A stretch of DNA of 64,000 bases from Alphaproteobacteria bacterium (GTDB lineage: Bacteria; Pseudomonadota; Alphaproteobacteria; UBA6615): positions 49,820-113,819 of the forward strand of contig JAJFJA010000006.1 in assembly GCA_021774445.1 (NCBI GenBank), written 5' to 3'. The notes beneath the pieces are model-generated. The model saw only the letters and a program-made list of their open reading frames with translations. It did no database searches and had not been told where the DNA came from. A program made the translations under genes and the position numbers. This document shows positions 36,872 to 45,403 of the stretch, piece by piece. Numbering within the stretch: the stretch's first letter is position 1; the number at the start of each line of letters is the position of its first letter.

Positions 36872-37950
36872 CGCCTCTGCTGGCGCTGCTGTGCCGGCGC
36901 ATCGCCCGGTCGGGTCCTATCAGCGTCGCCGACTTCATGGCCGCGGCCTTGAGTCATCCTGAGCATGGCTACTACACCACCCGGGATCCGCTCGGCGCCG
37001 CCGGCGATTTCACCACCGCGCCTGAAATCAGCCAAATGTTCGGTGAGCTTATCGGCCTGTGGTGCGGCGATCTGTGGCAGCGGGCCGGCAGTGGCCGCCC
37101 CTTGCGCCTCGCCGAATTCGGACCGGGCCGCGGCACCTTGCTCGCCGACGCCTGCCGCGCCTTGACCGGTCTGCCCGGCCACGCGATGCGGTTGGAACTC
37201 CATCTCATCGAGATCAGCGCCATTCTACAGGACACCCAGCGACAAGCCCTGACCCTGCACCAGGTAACCTGGCACAACGCCCTGGACGACCTGCCGGACG
37301 GACCGCTGCTGATGCTCGCCAACGAATTCTATGACGCCCTGCCGACCCGGCAATTTCTCTGTCAAGCCGACGGCTGGCATGAACGGCTCGTCGGTCTCGG
37401 CATACATCCTGGGGAACTACGATTTGTCGTCGGCCCGCCCCTTGCCGCCCCCCCACCCATCGACGCCACCGCCCGCGCCACCGCCCGACCCGGCCAGATA
37501 GTCGAGGCGAGCCCGGCCCGGATCGACCATGTAACCGCTTTGTCCCGCCGCCTGGTTGCCCAGGGCGGCGCTCTGCTGATCGTCGATTACGGTCCTGCCA
37601 ACAGCGGCCCGGGCGACAGTCTGCAAGGCGTCCGCAGCCATCGGCACGCCGATCTCTTGGCGGCCCCGGGTCGGGTCGACCTTACCACCCACGTCGACTT
37701 CGCCGCCCTTGCCGGCGCCGCGCGCGCCGCCGGCGCTCGGGTTTACGGACCGACCACCCAGCGGTCCTTCCTGCGCACCCTGGGCATCGAGGTTCGGGCG
37801 GCTGCCTTGATGGCCGCCGCCGTGCCGAACCAACGACGCGAGATTACCGCTGCACTGGACCGCTTGATTGGCCCGACTCAAATGGGCACTTTGTTCAAGG
37901 TCTTGGCGATCACCGGCCCGGAGATGCCGGTCCCGGCCGGATTTGTCTAA
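36868..37950 (+). CDS. Class I SAM-dependent methyltransferase (NdufAF7/MidA-like)
   Basis: The roughly 360-residue protein has ISVADFMAAALSHPEHGYYTTRDPLGAAGDFTTAPEISQMFGELIG, the strongly conserved opening of the NdufAF7 family. EFGPGRGTLLAD is the SAM motif, and ANEFYDALPTRQ is also conserved. The eukaryotic homologue methylates an arginine of a complex I subunit during assembly; the bacterial substrate is not shown. The GTG at 36868 overlaps the lgt stop (GTGA), so the genes are translationally coupled. Confidence 0.92.
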   Translation: MTPLLALLCRRIARSGPISVADFMAAALSHPEHGYYTTRDPLGAAGDFTTAPEISQMFGELIGLWCGDLWQRAGSGRPLRLAEFGPGRGTLLADACRALTGLPGHAMRLELHLIEISAILQDTQRQALTLHQVTWHNALDDLPDGPLLMLANEFYDALPTRQFLCQADGWHERLVGLGIHPGELRFVVGPPLAAPPPIDATARATARPGQIVEASPARIDHVTALSRRLVAQGGALLIVDYGPANSGPGDSLQGVRSHRHADLLAAPGRVDLTTHVDFAALAGAARAAGARVYGPTTQRSFLRTLGIEVRAAALMAAAVPNQRREITAALDRLIGPTQMGTLFKVLAITGPEMPVPAGFV

Positions 37951-37964
37951 CCACACGTTGGGAT

Positions 37965-38750
37965 ATGCAGCCGTTGCACAATCTGACCGTACCGGCGCTT
38001 GCCGGCGACCCGCGCATCAGGCACGGCTTCTTCGCCCGTCGTGGCGGCGTCAGCGGTGGCATCTATGCCTCTCTCAACTGCGGTTTCGGCTCCAACGACT
38101 ATGCCGCGGACGTCGCCGAGAACCGGCGCCGCGTTGCTCATGCTCTCGACATGGCTGATACCAGCCTCGTCACCGTCCACCAGATCCACTCCCCCGACGT
38201 CGTCACTGTCACCGCGCCTTGGCAGCCGGCCCAGGCCCCCCGCGCCGATGCCATGGTATCGGATCGACCCGGCATTGCCCTGGGTGTCCTTACCGCCGAT
38301 TGCGCCCCGGTGTTGTTTGCCGACCCGGCGGCCGGCGTCGTCGGCGCCGCCCATGCCGGCTGGCGCGGCGCCCTCGACGGAGTCATCGCGGCCACCGTCG
38401 CCGCGATGGCGGCTCTCGGCGCCCGGCGCCACCGGATTTGCGCCGCCATCGGTCCCTGTATTGCCCAGCCCTCTTACGAAGTCGGCGGCGGTTTTCCCGC
38501 CCCCTTCCTCGCGGCCGACGCCACCAATGATCGCTTTTTCATCGCCGCCGCCCGCCCCGACCATTGGCAGTTCGACCTGCCCGGATTCGTCCTGTCCCAA
38601 CTGGCGCAGGCCGGAATCGCCGACCCGACGAACCTCGGCGAGGACACCTATCCCGCGCCGGAGCTCTATTTCAGCTACCGCCGCGCCACCCATAATGCCG
38701 AGCCCGACTATGGCCGCAACCTCTCGGTAATCGCCCTCGCCGCGACTTGA
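37965..38750 (+). CDS. pgeF: Peptidoglycan editing factor PgeF (YfiH/LACC1 family)
   Basis: The 261-residue protein has HGFFARRGGVSGGIYASLNCG at the N-terminus, then VHQIHSPDV, LTADCAPVLFAD, GAAHAGWRGALDGV and GPCIAQPSYEVG. The zinc ligands His, Cys and His of the family are all visible. E. coli YfiH prevents misincorporation of L-Ser into peptidoglycan precursors, and relatives show purine nucleosidase or laccase-type activity. It lies 14 bp after the NdufAF7-like gene. Confidence 0.94.
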   Translation: MQPLHNLTVPALAGDPRIRHGFFARRGGVSGGIYASLNCGFGSNDYAADVAENRRRVAHALDMADTSLVTVHQIHSPDVVTVTAPWQPAQAPRADAMVSDRPGIALGVLTADCAPVLFADPAAGVVGAAHAGWRGALDGVIAATVAAMAALGARRHRICAAIGPCIAQPSYEVGGGFPAPFLAADATNDRFFIAAARPDHWQFDLPGFVLSQLAQAGIADPTNLGEDTYPAPELYFSYRRATHNAEPDYGRNLSVIALAAT

Positions 38751-38755
38751 CGAGC

Positions 38756-38821
38756 ATGACCTACCTGCACATGCTCATCATCATGTTCCTCCTGGTCTCC
38801 CTGGTGACTTGTGCCCTTTAA
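38756..38821 (+). CDS. Possible 21-codon hydrophobic small ORF
   Basis: An ATG at 38756 opens 21 codons ending in TAA at 38819-38821. The peptide is mostly hydrophobic and ends LVTCAL, resembling a lipoprotein signal. Its 3' end overlaps the GTG start of the next lipoprotein gene in another frame. Only a weak GACGAG precedes it. It may be a leader that couples translation, a real microprotein, or chance. Confidence 0.2.
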   Translation: MTYLHMLIIMFLLVSLVTCAL

Positions 38822-39686
38822 CCTGCCGGGCGCACCCTCTCTGACGGCCGTTGTCCTGGCGGTCGGCCTGCTCGCCGCATGCCAGCCGTTACCCCAGCCC
38901 TTCAGCCGCGATGGCGCGCCGGACAATGCGCTGCTGGCCCTGCCGGATCATGTCGGCGTCATTGTATTGCCGGTCGCCGAAGCCCCTCCCGTCACCGCCG
39001 ATGCCCTGGCGGCGGCCATGGTCGAGGCCCTGCACGCCGCCAACGTGCCGGCAGCCACCCGTGGCGGCAACCGGGCCAGCCGCTATTTGCAAGGTCGGGT
39101 CGAGGATGACGGTCGCGACGCCGGCCTGGTTTGGGAGCTGTTCGCCCCCGACGGCTCGCCGTTGGGTGAATTCCGTCACTCTATCGAAGGCACGCCGGTC
39201 GCCGCCTGGCGCGCCGCCGAGCCCGCTCTTATGCACGACTTGGCTTGGACGGGCGCCGCCCCGGTCGCGGCGCTGTTGCAGCCCCGCCCCATCGAACAAG
39301 TCATGCCCCTCACTGTCGCCGACACCCTGGTCACCGGCGCCCCCGGGCGTGGTAACCTGCAGCTCCGCCGCGCCATGCTGACGGCATTAGAGGCGCGCGG
39401 CGTGCTGATCGGCGCGCCCGGCCCGCAAAACCGGGTCCAGGCCGCTGTCGATCTTGCTCCCGCCAGCGGCCGTACCCAGCGCATCCGCATCGCCTGGCGG
39501 GTCTTGGCGCCGGACGGTACTGAACTCGGCACGGTCGCCCAGCAAAATGAAGTGCCGGCGGGCAGTCTTGACGACTCCTGGGACGCTGTGGCGCCCCTGA
39601 TCGCCGTTGCGGCCGCCCCTGGCATTCTTGAGGTTCTCAGCCAGAACAGACAATCGGTTGGCCCTTTGGCGACAAAACAGCCATAA
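38811..39686 (+). CDS. Lipoprotein of unknown function
   Basis: The 291-residue precursor has a type II signal peptide (LTAVVLAVGLLAAC, lipobox Cys at residue 24). The mature part is alpha/beta with AEAPPVTADALAAAMVEALHAANVPA, then 'GR-EDDGRDAGLVWELFAPDG' and a repeated pattern later as 'RIAWRVLAPDGTELGTV'. The two halves thus share a W-x-L-x-PDG-x-x-LG motif, suggesting an internal duplication. I do not recognise the family. The start is GTG with no clear Shine-Dalgarno. It follows pgeF and precedes prs. Confidence 0.8.
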   Translation: MPFNLPGAPSLTAVVLAVGLLAACQPLPQPFSRDGAPDNALLALPDHVGVIVLPVAEAPPVTADALAAAMVEALHAANVPAATRGGNRASRYLQGRVEDDGRDAGLVWELFAPDGSPLGEFRHSIEGTPVAAWRAAEPALMHDLAWTGAAPVAALLQPRPIEQVMPLTVADTLVTGAPGRGNLQLRRAMLTALEARGVLIGAPGPQNRVQAAVDLAPASGRTQRIRIAWRVLAPDGTELGTVAQQNEVPAGSLDDSWDAVAPLIAVAAAPGILEVLSQNRQSVGPLATKQP

Positions 39687-39809
39687 CGGTTTACACATAT
39701 ATGACTCGTTGATACTGTCCGGCCCGCCGGGGTCGGCGGGGCGTGTTCAGACGCCTTTTACGGAAACGACATAAGGTCCTCCCCAATTGGCGGGGCAGGG
39801 GGACTGCAG

Positions 39810-40742
39810 ATGAAACTGGTTGCTTGCAACAGCAATCGCGCGCTGGCCGAGGCCGTATCCGCATATCTCAATATCGAACTAGCGACGGCCAGTATCCGCC
39901 GCTTCGCCGATATGGAGATATTCGTCGAAATCCTCGAGAATGTCCGCGGCGAAGATGTTTTCGTCCTGCAATCCACATCATTCCCGGCCAACGATAATTT
40001 GATGGAGCTGCTGGTCGCCCTGGACGCGTTGCGGCGTGGCTCGGCCCGCCGGGTGACCGCGGTGATGCCTTATTGGGGTTACGCCAGACAAGACCGGAAG
40101 ACCGGTCCCCGCACGCCCATTTCTGCCAAACTGGTGGCCAACCTGATCACCTCTGCCGGCGCCAACCGGGTTGTGACCATGGACCTCCATGCCGCGCAGA
40201 TTCAGGGCTTTTTCGACATTCCGGTGGACAATCTGTTCGCCGCCCCGGTGTTCGCCAAGGACATCCGCGAGAATCTGAACGGCGACGAACTCGTTATCGT
40301 CTCGCCCGATGTCGGCGGCGTCTTGCGCGCCCGTGGCATGGCCAAACGGCTCGACGCCGACCTGGCGATTATCGACAAGCGGCGGGAACGTGCCGGCTCT
40401 TCCGAGGTCATGAACATTATCGGCGACATCGCCGGCCGCCGCTGCGTCATGGTTGATGATATCGTCGATTCCGCCGGCACCCTGTGTAACGCCGCCGTCG
40501 CCCTTATGGACGCTGGCGCCAAATCCGTCGCCGCCTATATATCCCATGGTGTGCTTTCCGGCGGCGCGGTCGGCCGCATCGCCGCATCGCCCTTGGAAAG
40601 TGTTGTCCTAACTGACAGTATCCCGGCCACCGAGGCGGTACGGCTGGCCAAGAACATTCGCCAGATCAGCATCGCACCGTTGTTCGGCGAGGCCATTGGG
40701 CGGATCAGCACCGAGTCTTCCGTCTCAAGCCTATTCGATTGA
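39810..40742 (+). CDS. prs: Ribose-phosphate pyrophosphokinase
   Basis: The 310-residue enzyme makes PRPP from ribose 5-phosphate and ATP. It has the [12 protein letters not shown] flag region, [34 protein letters not shown] and the PRPP-binding loop [16 protein letters not shown]. The ATG at 39810 starts MKLVACNSN, with GGGGG upstream. A 123-bp gap with a GC-rich inverted repeat (GCCCGCC/GGCGGGGC) precedes it. Confidence 0.96.
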   Translation: MKLVACNSNRALAEAVSAYLNIELATASIRRFADMEIFVEILENVRGEDVFVLQSTSFPANDNLMELLVALDALRRGSARRVTAVMPYWGYARQDRKTGPRTPISAKLVANLITSAGANRVVTMDLHAAQIQGFFDIPVDNLFAAPVFAKDIRENLNGDELVIVSPDVGGVLRARGMAKRLDADLAIIDKRRERAGSSEVMNIIGDIAGRRCVMVDDIVDSAGTLCNAAVALMDAGAKSVAAYISHGVLSGGAVGRIAASPLESVVLTDSIPATEAVRLAKNIRQISIAPLFGEAIGRISTESSVSSLFD

Positions 40743-40809
40743 ACCGACAACCAATATTGAACTGACCCCGTCGGCACCCTTGGAGGCCGGCGACTAGCAG
40801 GAGAACCCA

Positions 40810-41475
40810 ATGGTAGATACCGCTGTCTTGAACGCTGCGGAGCGTGACCGGGCTGGTAAGGGGGCCGCCCGGGCCGCGCGCCGCGCCGGTCGCGTCCCGG
40901 CCATCATCTATGGCGGCAAGGGCGAACCCCTGCCGATCACTCTCGACCCCGCCGCCCTTGGCGTCGAATATGACAAGCCGGGATTCTTCTCCCAGCTCTT
41001 TGATATCGAGGTCAGTGGCGCCAAACATCGCGCCCTGTGCCGCGATGTCCAGGTCGATCCGGTTAGCGATGTGCCGATTCACGCCGATTTCCTCCGCGTG
41101 AGCGCGGCCACGCGAATCAACGTCGACGTCCCCGTCGTCTTCGCCAACGAAGAAGACAGCCCCGGCCTGAAGCGCGGTGGCGTTATCAACGTTGTGCGCC
41201 ATACCGTCGAACTCAACTGTCAGGCCGATTCGATCCCGGCCGAGCTTGTTATCGACCTTGCCGTGGCTGACATCGGCGACAGCATCCACATCTCCCATAT
41301 CAACCTCCCCGACGGCGTGCAGCCGGCGATTACCGACCGTGACTTCACGATTGCCACCATCGCCGCGCCGACAGTGGCCGCCGAACCCACCGATGAGGAG
41401 GGTGAGGAAGGTGAAGCCGAGGCCGTCGAGGGCGCCGAGGGAGCTGAGGCCAGCGAAGAAGAGCCGGAGTCCTAA
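40810..41475 (+). CDS. rplY: 50S ribosomal protein L25 (CTC/TL5 form)
   Basis: The 221-residue protein has an N-terminal L25 domain (RDRAGKGAARAARRAGRVPAIIYGG) that binds 5S rRNA. The C-terminal TL5/CTC beta domain contains VPIHADFLRV and VDVPVVFANEEDSPGLKRGGVINVV. An acidic Glu/Ala-rich tail of about 25 residues closes it. AGGAGAA precedes the ATG. The prs-rplY-pth-ychF order is a widely conserved bacterial cluster. Confidence 0.96.
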   Translation: MVDTAVLNAAERDRAGKGAARAARRAGRVPAIIYGGKGEPLPITLDPAALGVEYDKPGFFSQLFDIEVSGAKHRALCRDVQVDPVSDVPIHADFLRVSAATRINVDVPVVFANEEDSPGLKRGGVINVVRHTVELNCQADSIPAELVIDLAVADIGDSIHISHINLPDGVQPAITDRDFTIATIAAPTVAAEPTDEEGEEGEAEAVEGAEGAEASEEEPES

Positions 41476-41502
41476 CCGGGCGCCAGCCGAGAGGGCTAGC
41501 TC

Positions 41503-42267
41503 ATGCTGTTGCTTGTCGGCCTCGGCAATCCCGGGCGGGAGCACGAGCAAGACCGCCATAATATTGGCTTCATGGCGGTGGACGAGATCGTCCGCCGCCA
41601 TGGATTCTCCGCGCCACGCTCGCGCTTCCAGGGCTTGGTGAGCGAAGGCACCGTCTCCGGTGAGAAGATCTTGGCCCTCAAACCCATGACCTTCATGAAC
41701 GAATCCGGCCGATCGGTCGCCGAGGCACAACGTTTCTACAAGCTCGATCCCGACCAGATCATCGTTTTTCATGACGAAATAGATCTGGTTGCCGGCAAGG
41801 TCAGGGTCAAACGCGGTGGCGGCGCCGCCGGACATAACGGCATCCGCAGCCTCGATTCTCATATCGGCAAGGAGTACTGGCGTGTCCGCCTCGGCATCGG
41901 CCACCCCGGCGATCCTGGGCGTGTGCATGGCCACGTGCTCGGCAAATTCAACAAGGCCGACGCCGCCTGGCGTGACCCTTTGATCGAGGCCGCCGCCGAC
42001 GCCTTCCCGGACCTGGTCGCCGACGATCCCGGCGCCTTCATGAATCGCATCGCCACCGCGCTGCGTCCACCGCCGCCAAAAACCGCACCACCGGGCGAAC
42101 AAAAAGACCCGCCACAGCAGGGCCAAGCACCAGAGCCCAAAGCAATCGACACCGGCAAAGTAGAACAAGGCCCTACGGACACGGATAGTCCAGCCAACAA
42201 GGGAACCACCCTCGGCGGGGCCTTCAGCGCGGCCTTCGCCCGCTTGCGCAAACCTCAGCAGAAGTAG
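41503..42267 (+). CDS. pth: Peptidyl-tRNA hydrolase with C-terminal extension
   Basis: The first 185 residues are a complete Pth: LLLVGLGNPG with the substrate-binding Asn, RHNIGFMAVD with the catalytic His, KPMTFMNESG, and IVFHDEIDLVAGKVRVKRGGGAAGHNGIRS with the catalytic Asp. It frees peptides from tRNA after ribosome drop-off. Beyond that comes a proline/lysine/glutamine-rich tail of about 65 residues that looks disordered and ends in a short basic amphipathic segment. It starts 27 bp after rplY. Confidence 0.95.
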   Translation: MLLLVGLGNPGREHEQDRHNIGFMAVDEIVRRHGFSAPRSRFQGLVSEGTVSGEKILALKPMTFMNESGRSVAEAQRFYKLDPDQIIVFHDEIDLVAGKVRVKRGGGAAGHNGIRSLDSHIGKEYWRVRLGIGHPGDPGRVHGHVLGKFNKADAAWRDPLIEAAADAFPDLVADDPGAFMNRIATALRPPPPKTAPPGEQKDPPQQGQAPEPKAIDTGKVEQGPTDTDSPANKGTTLGGAFSAAFARLRKPQQK

Positions 42268-42273
42268 ACGCCC

Positions 42274-43374
42274 ATGGGCTTTAACTGCGGCATTGTCGGC
42301 CTTCCCAACGTCGGCAAATCCACCTTGTTCAACGCCCTCACGGCGACCGCCCAGGCCGAGGCGGCGAACTACCCGTTCTGCACCATCGAGCCGAACACCG
42401 GGCGTGTCGCGGTACCCGACCCGCGCCTGAACGAGATCGCGCGACTCGCCAAATCGGCTGCCATCCTGCCCACCAGCCTAGAATTCGTCGACATCGCCGG
42501 CCTCGTTCGCGGCGCCAGCACCGGCGAGGGTCTCGGCAACCAATTCCTCGGCCACATTCGTGCCGTCGATGCGATCTGCCATGTTCTGCGCTGCTTCGAG
42601 GATGGCGGCGTGACCCATGTCGAGGGATCGATCGACCCCCTGCGCGATGCCGAGATCATCGAAACCGAGCTGCTCATCGCCGATCTGGAAAGCATGGAAC
42701 GCCGCACCGAGCTCGCCATCAAGCGCGCCCGCGGTGGCGACAAGGAGGCTAAACGTTTCGTCGACGTCGCCGAGCCGGTACTTGCCGCCTTGCGCGAAGG
42801 CCGGCCCGCGCGTCAGGTCGCGCTATCGGCGGAACTCCAGCCCGATCTTCGCGCGCTACACCTGCTGTCGGCCAAGCCGGTGCTCTATATCTGCAATGTC
42901 GCCGAGTCGGACGCCGCTCAGGGCAATGCCCACAGCCAAGCCGTGGCAGCGATGGCGGACGACCAAGGCATGGCGAGCGTCGTCATCTCCGCCGCCATCG
43001 AAGCCGAGGTCTCGCAATTGGACGACCATGCTGAACGGACCGCCTTCCTCGCCGATCTCGGGCTAACGGAGACCGGCCTCAGCCGCGTTATTGCCGCCGG
43101 CTATCGCCTGCTTGACCTACTCACCTTCTTCACCGCCGGCCCCAAGGAAACCCGGGCCTGGACCGTCCGCCGCGGCGCCACCGCACCCCAGGCGGCCGGC
43201 GTTATTCATAGCGACTTTCAACGCGGTTTCATCCGCGCCGAAACCATTACCTACGCGGATTTTGTCGCCTATGGCGGCGAGCAAGGTGCCAAGGATGCCG
43301 GCAAGATGCGCCAAGAGGGCAAGGACTATGTCGCCCAGGACGGCGACATCTTTCTCTTCCGCTTCAACGTCTAG
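42274..43374 (+). CDS. ychF: Redox-regulated ATPase YchF (Obg/OLA1 family)
   Basis: The 366-residue P-loop protein has GIVGLPNVGKSTLFNALT, DIAGLVRGAS and, in place of the NKxD guanine-specificity motif, NVAES, as expected for YchF, which prefers ATP. A coiled-coil insertion and the C-terminal TGS-like domain (ETITYADFVAYGG) are present. It binds ribosomes and the proteasome or catalase in other bacteria. It is the last gene of the prs cluster and converges on the VOC gene. Confidence 0.96.
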   Translation: MGFNCGIVGLPNVGKSTLFNALTATAQAEAANYPFCTIEPNTGRVAVPDPRLNEIARLAKSAAILPTSLEFVDIAGLVRGASTGEGLGNQFLGHIRAVDAICHVLRCFEDGGVTHVEGSIDPLRDAEIIETELLIADLESMERRTELAIKRARGGDKEAKRFVDVAEPVLAALREGRPARQVALSAELQPDLRALHLLSAKPVLYICNVAESDAAQGNAHSQAVAAMADDQGMASVVISAAIEAEVSQLDDHAERTAFLADLGLTETGLSRVIAAGYRLLDLLTFFTAGPKETRAWTVRRGATAPQAAGVIHSDFQRGFIRAETITYADFVAYGGEQGAKDAGKMRQEGKDYVAQDGDIFLFRFNV

Positions 43375-43381
43375 CCATCGG

Positions 43382-44281
43382 CTAGCTGGTTTCCTCGCCC
43401 CATCCGAACTCCAGCAGCACGCCGCAGGCTTGATCCGCCGGCACCAGGACGGTGCCGTCGGGCTCGCGCTCGAACTGCACCTGCTGGCCGGAGAGATAGA
43501 GCGCGGTCGCCTTGGGGTCGCGCACCGCCAACGTCAGGGCGGCCAGCCGCGGCAGCCGCAGATTCTCATCCAGCACCACGTCATAGTGTCGTTTTGGGAA
43601 GGCCTTCGGAGTCACAAACAGCAAGGTACCGTTGCTGGTCGCCACGCTGATGGCGCCACGCCGCTCCTCGCCCCGGATCGCTGCCGCGCCGAATAGCGCG
43701 CCATAGCCTTCACGCACGCCCTCCAGGGACTCCATCACCACGGTCACCTCCGCGATAGACCGCGCCCCGTTCGGGTGCGACAGCAAATCGGGTTGATGCA
43801 GCAAATCCGGTGTCACATGGTGGAAGGCATCGAGCTGCAACCCCGGTGTCAGATTCCCAGGCAACGACACCAGTTTGAAACGCAGCGTCTTTTCGCCATC
43901 TGCATAGTCGATCAGCCGCCCTAGATCCCGCGGCGCCTCCGCCTCATAGCCTTTGCTGGCCAACCACGCCGCCAACCGCGGCGCATCGTCCGTACCAAGA
44001 CGAATCGAGTACAAACCTTCGCCGCGCGCCAGGAAATCGTCTAGGTCGCTGACATACTGATTGGCATCGATGATGCCCAAAAGCTCGACATAATCCCCGG
44101 GAAAGACGATTGTGTAGTTGGCCGTGCCCCAGCCGATATGCCGGCCAAGCGGCGCCACGGTAAAGCCAAGCCGGGTGAACGTCGTGCGCGCATTCTCAAG
44201 GTCGGCAACGCCCACCCGTGCGTGATCAATCCCCGTAACCGGGCTCTCTGCCGCCTCTGGATCGACCATATTCATTGTCAT
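43382..44281 (-). CDS. VOC-superfamily protein (glyoxalase-like domain)
   Basis: The 299-residue protein has GIDHARVGVADLENARTTFTRLGFTVAPLGRHIGWGTANYTIVFPGDYVELLGI, a VOC half with a His and a Glu as metal ligands. A second VOC half follows near DAFHHVTPDL and ends with a Glu-rich pattern. It resembles the glyoxalase-like PF13468 family. The substrate is unknown. It is the last gene of the leftward petABC-mtnP run but is separated from mtnP by 180 bp. Confidence 0.85.
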   Translation of the reverse strand: MTMNMVDPEAAESPVTGIDHARVGVADLENARTTFTRLGFTVAPLGRHIGWGTANYTIVFPGDYVELLGIIDANQYVSDLDDFLARGEGLYSIRLGTDDAPRLAAWLASKGYEAEAPRDLGRLIDYADGEKTLRFKLVSLPGNLTPGLQLDAFHHVTPDLLHQPDLLSHPNGARSIAEVTVVMESLEGVREGYGALFGAAAIRGEERRGAISVATSNGTLLFVTPKAFPKRHYDVVLDENLRLPRLAALTLAVRDPKATALYLSGQQVQFEREPDGTVLVPADQACGVLLEFGWGEETS

Positions 44282-44330
44282 ACCGGGCCTTTGCCCTTCT
44301 GATATTCATATCGCGGCCACGCGAAACCTT

Positions 44331-44349
44331 CGCCGGTACGAGACCGGCG
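44331..44349. repeat. 7-bp perfect hairpin between mtnP and VOC genes
   Basis: CGCCGGT and ACCGGCG flank the loop ACGAG. It lies 50 bp upstream of the VOC gene start in its 5' leader. There is no T-tract on the minus strand after the stem, so it is not a canonical terminator; it may be mRNA structure. Confidence 0.45.
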
Positions 44350-44461
44350 CAACACATTTCTTACCATTCGGAGAGCCCCTAAGGAGCTGCCCCCGCCGGG
44401 CGCTACCCCCTCCGCATTACATATTGAAGCACGGTTGCCGTCTCCCGGCAAACCATCCTGC

Positions 44462-45346
44462 TCAGCCGAGCACCCGTCCCGCCACGGCGTCAAGCGCCTG
44501 ACATGCGGTGCCATCGCGGGCTTCCGGGGCGGTGATCAGCGCATTGTCCAGTGCCCGATGACAGCCGGCGCCACAAATTTCGGTCCGCCCTGCCAGCCTC
44601 GGCGCCACCGCACGCACCAGATCTTTTGCCTTCCCGCCATTGGCCAGCAGCACCGCGATCACCTGATCGACGGTTACCGCGTCGTGATCCTCATGCCAGC
44701 AATCATAGTCGGTGACCATGGCGACTGTGGCGTAGCAGATCTCTGCCTCACGGGCCAATTTCGCTTCCGGCATATTCGTCATGCCGATCACCGAACACCC
44801 CCAGCTACGGTAAAGGTCGGATTCGGCCCGGGTCGAGAATTGCGGTCCTTCCATCACCAGATAAGTGCCGCCCCGCACCATAGTGACACCGGCATCGTCC
44901 GCCGCCGCCATCAGCGCACTGCCCACCCGTCCGCACACCGGCTCGGCCATGCTCACATGGGCCACCATGCCGCTGCCGAAGAAGCTCTTATGACGGGCGA
45001 AAGTGCGGTCGATGAATTGATCCACCAGGACGAAAACACCTGGCGCCAATTCCTCGCGCAGCGAGCCAACCGCGGAGAGCGAGATGATTTCCGTCACCCC
45101 GACCCGCTTCATCGCATCGATATTGGCGCGGAAATTCAGCTCCGTTGGCGGAATCGGGTGGCCACGGCCATGCCGCGGCAGGAACACCATTTGCAGCCCG
45201 CCCAACGTCCCGAGCATCAAGGCGTCGGAGGGTTTGCCGAATGGCGACACGACCTCCACCCAATGGACATCTTCCAAGCCGTCGATTTCGTCGATGCCGC
45301 TGCCGCCGATAACGCCAACGACCGGCAGCACGCCAGGCACACTCAT
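44462..45346 (-). CDS. mtnP: S-methyl-5'-thioadenosine phosphorylase
   Basis: The 294-residue enzyme cleaves methylthioadenosine to adenine and methylthioribose 1-phosphate. It has VGVIGGSGIDEI, LPRHGRGHPIPPTELNFRAN with the phosphate-binding Arg-His, and GGTYLVMEGPQFSTRAES. VIGMTNMPEAKLAREAEICYA follows, then TDYDCW near the nucleoside-binding Asp. It is 58 bp after cytochrome c1; a petABC-mtnP-apt order is known in relatives, but apt is absent here. Confidence 0.94.
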   Translation of the reverse strand: MSVPGVLPVVGVIGGSGIDEIDGLEDVHWVEVVSPFGKPSDALMLGTLGGLQMVFLPRHGRGHPIPPTELNFRANIDAMKRVGVTEIISLSAVGSLREELAPGVFVLVDQFIDRTFARHKSFFGSGMVAHVSMAEPVCGRVGSALMAAADDAGVTMVRGGTYLVMEGPQFSTRAESDLYRSWGCSVIGMTNMPEAKLAREAEICYATVAMVTDYDCWHEDHDAVTVDQVIAVLLANGGKAKDLVRAVAPRLAGRTEICGAGCHRALDNALITAPEARDGTACQALDAVAGRVLG

Positions 45347-45403
45347 CGCACCTGCCTCCTTACCGGCTTCGGGTTGGCCCTGCTGGCCCCGCCGCTCCGG
45401 AGA

